Source: Anthoceros angustus (Eukaryota > Streptophyta > Anthocerotopsida > Anthocerotales > Anthocerotaceae). From it: a DNA stretch of 64,000 nucleotides. The translations under genes and the position numbers were made by a program. Below the pieces are notes generated by a model, which was given only the letters and a program-made list of their open reading frames with translations, searched no databases and had not been told where the DNA came from. Of this stretch, positions 59,401 through 64,000 are shown in pieces (positions within the stretch are counted from its first letter, which is position 1; each line of letters begins with the position of its first letter). Location of the stretch: contig VJWM01000103.1 in NCBI GenBank assembly GCA_010909165.1, positions 310,001-374,000 on the forward strand, given 5' to 3'.

Positions 59401-60418
59401 GTGAGAAGAACGGACTAGACGGATGAGGGACGGATCGACGGTAACGGATGCTAACGAGTCCTTAAACGCTTTGGCCTGTTCGGTGGACGTTAAGAGTGGT
59501 TAGTCGTAGAATTGTGCACGCGCGCGCTCAGGTCCAAACGGTCGCGACGTGGGGTAAGAATCGGCCGAAACGTGTCAAACGAGCCTATCATTCTCTTGGG
59601 AACGGACCTTGCTATAACGACACGGATTGTGCGCTGTCCGTCGTCATCAAAGTCGTGCCACAACTTGCCACCAAGCTTGCAATTCTACTATCGACACAAA
59701 GACACTTAAGAAGCTTGGTTCTGCAGGACTAAGCTTCTCACTCAAATGAGTGATGGCTTGCCACCAAACTTGCGATTCTACTGCGTTGACACCAAGACAC
59801 TTGAGAAGCTTGGTTCTAAGTGTTGGCTTGCCACCAAGCTTACGATTGTACTACGTTGACACACTACGAGAAGTGAAAAGTTATGACGGAAGGAGGCGCT
59901 CACCACCGGGCTGATGGTAGGGTACTTTTGCTAGGGTATTTTTGTTGGTTGTGACTTAGCTCCTCATGTATGTCTTTTTGCTCTTGAGTACTATAGATCA
60001 AGGGGGCCCTGATGTAGCTAGCAAATTAAACATCTTGGGCAATAGCTCAAGAAGAATGGTGGAAATGGTTGCACATATAGCCACAAATTAAACATCTTGG
60101 GCAATAGCTCGAGAGGAACGATGGAAATGGTTGCACATAATCCTCAGTCGTGATGCGGTGATTGAGTGTGCAGTGGAACCCCGTGGTATCAGAAGGTAGG
60201 GGCGTGCCAAGCGACTAGCACATAGTAAAGAGTGATACATATATGGTCCCATAATGATCTACTTTGAACCTGGCGCGATGTGTGTAAGGGCGTTTAGAAC
60301 GACCATGCCAATGTGGCACCGGTCACCAAGTACTTGTTGTTTTGACTCACCACACTTAGGTGATTTTGACCTCGGCCAAATAAATAGATAAATGAAATTC
60401 ATTAGATTTTGTGGTAGG
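55938..60418. repeat. Nested tandem duplications of the element 3' region
   Basis: Unit 1 is 55938-57826; unit 2, 57827-59380, repeats unit 1 up to about 57535; unit 3, 59380-60418, repeats unit 1 from about 56797 to 57820. The unit 2/3 join falls at a shared GAACGATG. Each unit carries arrays of CACTTRAGAAGCTTGGTT / GGCTTGCCACCAA motifs at about 65-bp spacing. The right ends of units 1 and 3 share TTCATTAGATTTTGTGGTAG. Copies differ mostly at CTG/CAG. From 60419 to 60924 no feature is seen. Confidence 0.9.
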
Positions 60419-60924
60419 CGGGATGAAGCCAGGTTTTAGGCCAGTATACATGCGAAGTGGCCGTTATGGACACTTCGGCAGGACACGGCGCATAATTTCT
60501 CATAATGTTTTGCAGTTATTCTTCATTTTATTGCGGAGTATATAGAAAGATGTCTCTTTCGGTAACATAGGGGTGTCGGCAGTGGGCCGTTTGGGACAAA
60601 TATCCATGCGCCCCAGAAATATCATCTCCATGCGCCCCTTTCTTCATATTTCCGTCCCATCTCCATGTGCTCCCTCTCTATCCTCCCGTCCCATCTCTAC
60701 GCGCCCCATAAACGAGAACAGGGGAACATACGGAATAATCATATGCTGGCTTCTTACCTTCATCAAGCCCCGACTGTCGAGAGTGAAAGACTTAGCTGCA
60801 AAATCTGTTTGAAGCCGTCCTCTTGTGCGGAAAGCTCATTCTTCGGAACTGCTCATGTATGCACATACGTATCTACACTCAACAGAAGGTTCTGCTTTTG
60901 GGTTGAATTTTGTAGGAGTAGCGA

Positions 60925-61720
60925 AATCCTGAACACCGTGCCGGCGGAAGCCGTGCAAAATGTGCTACGGGCGTCGTCGCTGGCGGGGCGTGAGGACGTC
61001 CCATCCGTGTCCGGGTTCGAGTTCAACGATGGGCTGGACCACGCGGTTTTGCTGCAGGCTATGCATCACACTGGCTTCCAGGCGTCGCAGCTGGGGAGGG
61101 CGGTGCAGGAGGTCAACCGCTTGCTGGACTGGAGGCTGAGCGACGAGCCTGTGGAGGAGAGCAGCCAGGCGGCCAGATCGGGAACTGGGTGGTGCTCAAC
61201 GACAATTACTGCAAGTTCCAAGACTGGGTGATGCCGGTGCTGGACAGGCTGCTGGCCGAGCAGAGGGAGCGGGGGTGCTGTGGGCGCCTTCCAAGGTGTT
61301 TGCCAGGCTGGGCAGGGAGATTGACAACCCTAGTTCCAGTCTGTATTGGGCTGAGAGGAACGGCGTCCCGGTGTTCTGCCCTGATGTCGACATTGTGTAG
61401 GATATAGCGCGGATGAACGGCGAGGCTGGACGCTGCCCCGCGCAAGATCGGCTTCATCGTGCTCGGAGGCGGCTTGCCCAAGTACCATTTCTGCAACGCT
61501 AACCTGACGAGGAACGGTGCGGATTTTTCCGTCTTCATCAACACTTTGCGGGAGTATGCTTCTCCGGACGAAGCCGGGTCGTGGGGGAAAATCCGTGGCT
61601 CTGCCAAGCCGATTAAGTTGCATTGTGACGCCGCCATCGCCTTGCCTTTCCTGGTTGCTCAGACCTCCGTTCGAAGAGTACTGCGGGAGCAGGCGCGGCG
61701 GCAGGAAGCCCCTAAACCCT
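60925..61720 (+). pseudogene. Deoxyhypusine synthase pseudogene (intronless)
   Basis: Deoxyhypusine synthase modifies eIF5A. Seen in order: [23 protein letters not shown]-like [20 protein letters not shown], a jump that removes the central NAD-binding part (about 90 residues), [20 protein letters not shown], a frameshift, [32 protein letters not shown], stop, a further gap of about 25 residues, then [53 protein letters not shown]. Deletions, frameshifts and a stop make it non-functional. All exonic pieces are contiguous with no introns, which suggests a retrocopy, but no poly-A tail is visible. Confidence 0.88.
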
Positions 61721-62129
61721 AAGCCCTTCAAGTTTGAGCTTTAGGGCTTTATCCGGAGCGCAAAATCCAGGAGAAGTTGCGCCCAAATACTATGCAATTC
61801 CAGTTCTACCTCCCCGCCGCTCGAGAATCAAAGAGCGGATGCCGCTCTGGATGAGGGCTGCAGGGTCATGCGGTACTGCTGTGGAATTCCTCGATAGCTG
61901 CAGATTCGGGTACTGCTGTGGAATTCCTTGATAGCTGCCAATTCGGGTAAGGATCAGGAGGCCTTAGGTGTCGGCAGTGCTGTGCGAACAGACTACAATG
62001 CCTTCATCCGCGTCTGTGACATTTGTGTACGTGCTGCAAGTTTGTGTGATTCTGGTCCCCAACCGCGTCATGCAGTGTCATATGCAAGGATTTGACGCTG
62101 ATAGGGTTGTAAGTCATGGCTCGGCAGAC

Positions 62130-62310
62130 ATGTGTTCACTTTGGTGAAAGGGTACACGACGCACAGGCTGATGAAACGGTCACTTGGAGTACCGTAACTG
62201 CAGGATACTGTCAGCAAGGCGTATGCCAAGGGTTGGCAACCCAGCGTTGGAGGAGCCTGACCTGTATAGTGCTGTGGGACAGGGAAGGATTTCTGAGGCC
62301 TGCTACGGCA
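62130..62310 (+). pseudogene. Short PPR gene fragment
   Basis: ADETVTWSTVTAGYCQQGVC matches the start of a P motif (KDVVTWTALIAGYAQQGLGQ in the intact gene) and is followed by degraded sequence. Nothing PPR-like extends further. Confidence 0.55.
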
Positions 62311-62499
62311 GGCGGGAAGATTGAAATGGTGTAACAGTAGCTTGGAGGGTACTTGCTGCATGCCTTGTCACATCCTTTACTCGGTGTGGGATAGCTTGCA
62401 CGAGAGCCAGAGCTGCAAAATGGAGCCACTGTCATGGGAAATATCGGGCCTGCAGTTTCCTAGTCACGGCTGCTTACCCAGGTCTCTCAGCAAGTGTGT

Positions 62500-63090
62500 G
62501 TGTGTTCTATGGGAGACAGGAGATCGAAGACAGGGTCAGGGCCAAGACGGAGCACTCGGGATGTTGCACCCGGACAAGCGCAGTCTTCATTCAGCTGGGG
62601 TCGCAGACTCAACAGAAGCGAAATACGATCTTCAACGGAACTCACAACACTTCGATGCAGCAAGCTCTGGTACCTCCCGTTGCTGATGAACTGGTGCCAT
62701 GGAAGTCCATGGGCGTCAGTTAAAGGGGCTCCCACAAGCAAGCAGAGAGTGCCTGAAAGCACCATCCCCCAACGTTGACAACGAGAGCCCCAGGCGCGGG
62801 ATGGATGGTGAGCCGCTCCCCGTTGTGCAAGATCTGGAGCCCTGGCAGACCGTTAGTCTGTTGCAGGCTGTTGATGCCGCTGGCATCTGCATGGGCGTTC
62901 AGGCTGCGCACGTTCGATGGCCGTGCACACGGCGGGTAACAGTTCCTGGATACTGCGCAAATGTCGCACACCTCCTCCAAGCAGGAGGCGGAAGCCCCAG
63001 ATTCCGGCTCACAATCTTGAACAGAAGCGACCCCACCTCGGCAGATGTGTGCCACATCACAATCCTTGGTCTGCACGACATCCATGGCCA
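62500..63090 (-). pseudogene. 2-oxoglutarate dioxygenase pseudogene
   Basis: The right part (63090-62740) matches exon 3 of the intact gene: NCYPPCARPSNVRSLNAHAD, with the HAD iron motif, then GLQILHNGERLTIHPAPGAL. The left part (62720-62500) matches exon 4: FISNGRYQSLLHRSVVSSVE, DRISLL. Exons 1 and 2 are missing, the start of exon 3 is shifted out of frame, and the tail is altered by a frameshift. The intron between the two exons is still present, so this is a duplicated, not processed, copy. Confidence 0.88.
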
Positions 63091-63746
63091 ATATCACCTA
63101 GGCTTTGAGCAGCCGCTCAGATGCTCTGTAAGCCAGGGGGCCCGAGTGGGAACCTGTAGTCAGGAGGCTGTTGAGGCCATTCGTGGAGAGGAGAATATCG
63201 GCAGAGAGAGGAGGACATCGGTAGAATCTGTTGCGCAAATATCAGGATTGGTGGCCTTTGCCTGCGTATCAAGTTTGGTGGCCAATGACAATGCCCGGAG
63301 AGCGGAAGTATCAACTGACCACAAGTTGTGTGGCTGACACCTTGCCGATGCCAATTCCCATCTGTATATTATTGGTTGTCTCACTATCTCTTGCACACAT
63401 CATCATCTCTGACTGAGAACAGGTTGGGTGGCGGGGGCACCTGGAGCCTGTGCCTCAGAACGTGCCGCTAGGGTCGTTTCTAGAACTGCGCGCGTAACCT
63501 GCTTGCACTGCGAGCCTTGGAATCTGGACTTGTCGATGCTTGTTGGAAGGGCGATATCGCTAAATATACTTGTGGTTCCGATTTTAGACTTCTCCCTCCG
63601 GCACTGTCCCGAAATTTTCCTTGTCGCCTAAAGTATAAGATTCGGTCCCGGAATGAGCATTGTTAAAGCCTGCAAGAGCCGAGAAGCGCGAGGGCCTCCC
63701 GGAAGCTGGCTTGTAATTCTGGTGCAGGCCTGCGACCTCGAGGGAA

Positions 63747-64000
63747 ATGGCCCCTGACGTTTCCCAACTCTGCAGGTTGCAGCCTGATGAGGGTAAGGAG
63801 TTGCCGCTGGAGTTCTTCCAGAAGGCGCCAGTGCAGTTCATCGCCGAGAAGGGGGAAGTGCCTGCTTGTTTCCTGCAGGCTGAGCCAATAGATTTCGACG
63901 CTTCGGCCAAGAAGGAAGTGCCGATCGTCGATCTCTCAGGCTACTACAGCGGTGATGAGGCGGCTAAGCAGGATGTGCGCGCTCGCATCGCGTCCGCATG
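63747..64000 (+). CDS. 2-oxoglutarate/Fe(II)-dependent dioxygenase, partial (runs off window)
   Basis: ATG 63747 opens a frame through the last base. The reading has PLEFFQKAPVQFIAEKGEVP, ACFLQAEPIDFDASAKKEVP, then IVDLSGYYSGDEAAKQDVRA, nearly the same as exon 1 of the dioxygenase at 42975-44452 but on the opposite strand. Only about 84 codons, the start of the DIOX_N domain, are inside the window, so catalytic residues cannot be checked. It lies 0.65 kb from the dioxygenase pseudogene, in divergent orientation to it. From 63091 to 63746 only flank is seen. Confidence 0.88.
   Translation, partial: MAPDVSQLCRLQPDEGKELPLEFFQKAPVQFIAEKGEVPACFLQAEPIDFDASAKKEVPIVDLSGYYSGDEAAKQDVRARIASA

Overview
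This is nuclear DNA from a land plant. Genes have short introns (about 60-270 bp). The window holds plastid-targeted proteins (ClpP5, a CemA-like DLDG1 homologue, a lumenal DUF1499 protein, tryptophan synthase beta), a class III peroxidase, a CYP71-clan P450, 2-oxoglutarate dioxygenases, a SYP13-type plasma-membrane syntaxin, and a PPR editing factor with a DYW:KP domain (KPAVA in place of the PG box, C-terminus GRP). DYW:KP domains are known from hornworts, lycophytes and ferns, the lineages with U-to-C organelle RNA editing, so the source is probably one of these. The compact genes favour a hornwort or another small-intron genome; the exact lineage is inference.

Layout: 0.4-5.8 kb SHOC1/ZIP2-like meiotic crossover gene (+). 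6.1-7.2 kb lumenal DUF1499 gene (-). 8.6-10.6 kb P450 (-) with a 38-bp minisatellite upstream. 11-14 kb repeats and element remnants. 14.4-15.9 kb intronless TrpB (+). 16-18 kb fold-back repeat, two 31-bp tandem arrays and tRNA-Ile(AAT) between them. 18.8-21.6 kb PPR-DYW:KP gene (+). 23-35.1 kb is a gene-dense minus-strand block: R3HCC1-like, peroxidase, ClpP5, DLDG1-like, SF3B4. 35.1-39.9 kb is an AT-rich island with an intronless syntaxin, two decayed tandem copies of it, and an ATP synthase f-like gene. 40.5-42.7 kb holds a PPR pseudogene and a P450 relic; 43.0-44.5 kb an intact 2-oxoglutarate dioxygenase (-). 44.5-60.4 kb is repeat-dominated: a 0.78-kb triplication, a GC-rich palindromic minisatellite, a degenerate coiled-coil element ORF and nested duplications. 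60.9-63.1 kb contains pseudogenes of deoxyhypusine synthase, PPR and dioxygenase genes. A second dioxygenase starts at 63.7 kb and runs off the end.

Most intact genes are unrelated housekeeping or organelle genes. The themes linking loci are (i) PPR expansion and decay (one intact gene, three fossils), (ii) P450 and dioxygenase duplication typical of specialised metabolism, and (iii) tandem duplications whose copies differ mainly at CTG/CAG sites, which looks like an imprint of CHG methylation on the sequence, through base-calling or mutation. The candidate for the most interesting system is the PPR-DYW:KP protein, a predicted U-to-C (reverse) RNA editing factor whose RNA-binding tract has been built from near-identical 306-bp units.
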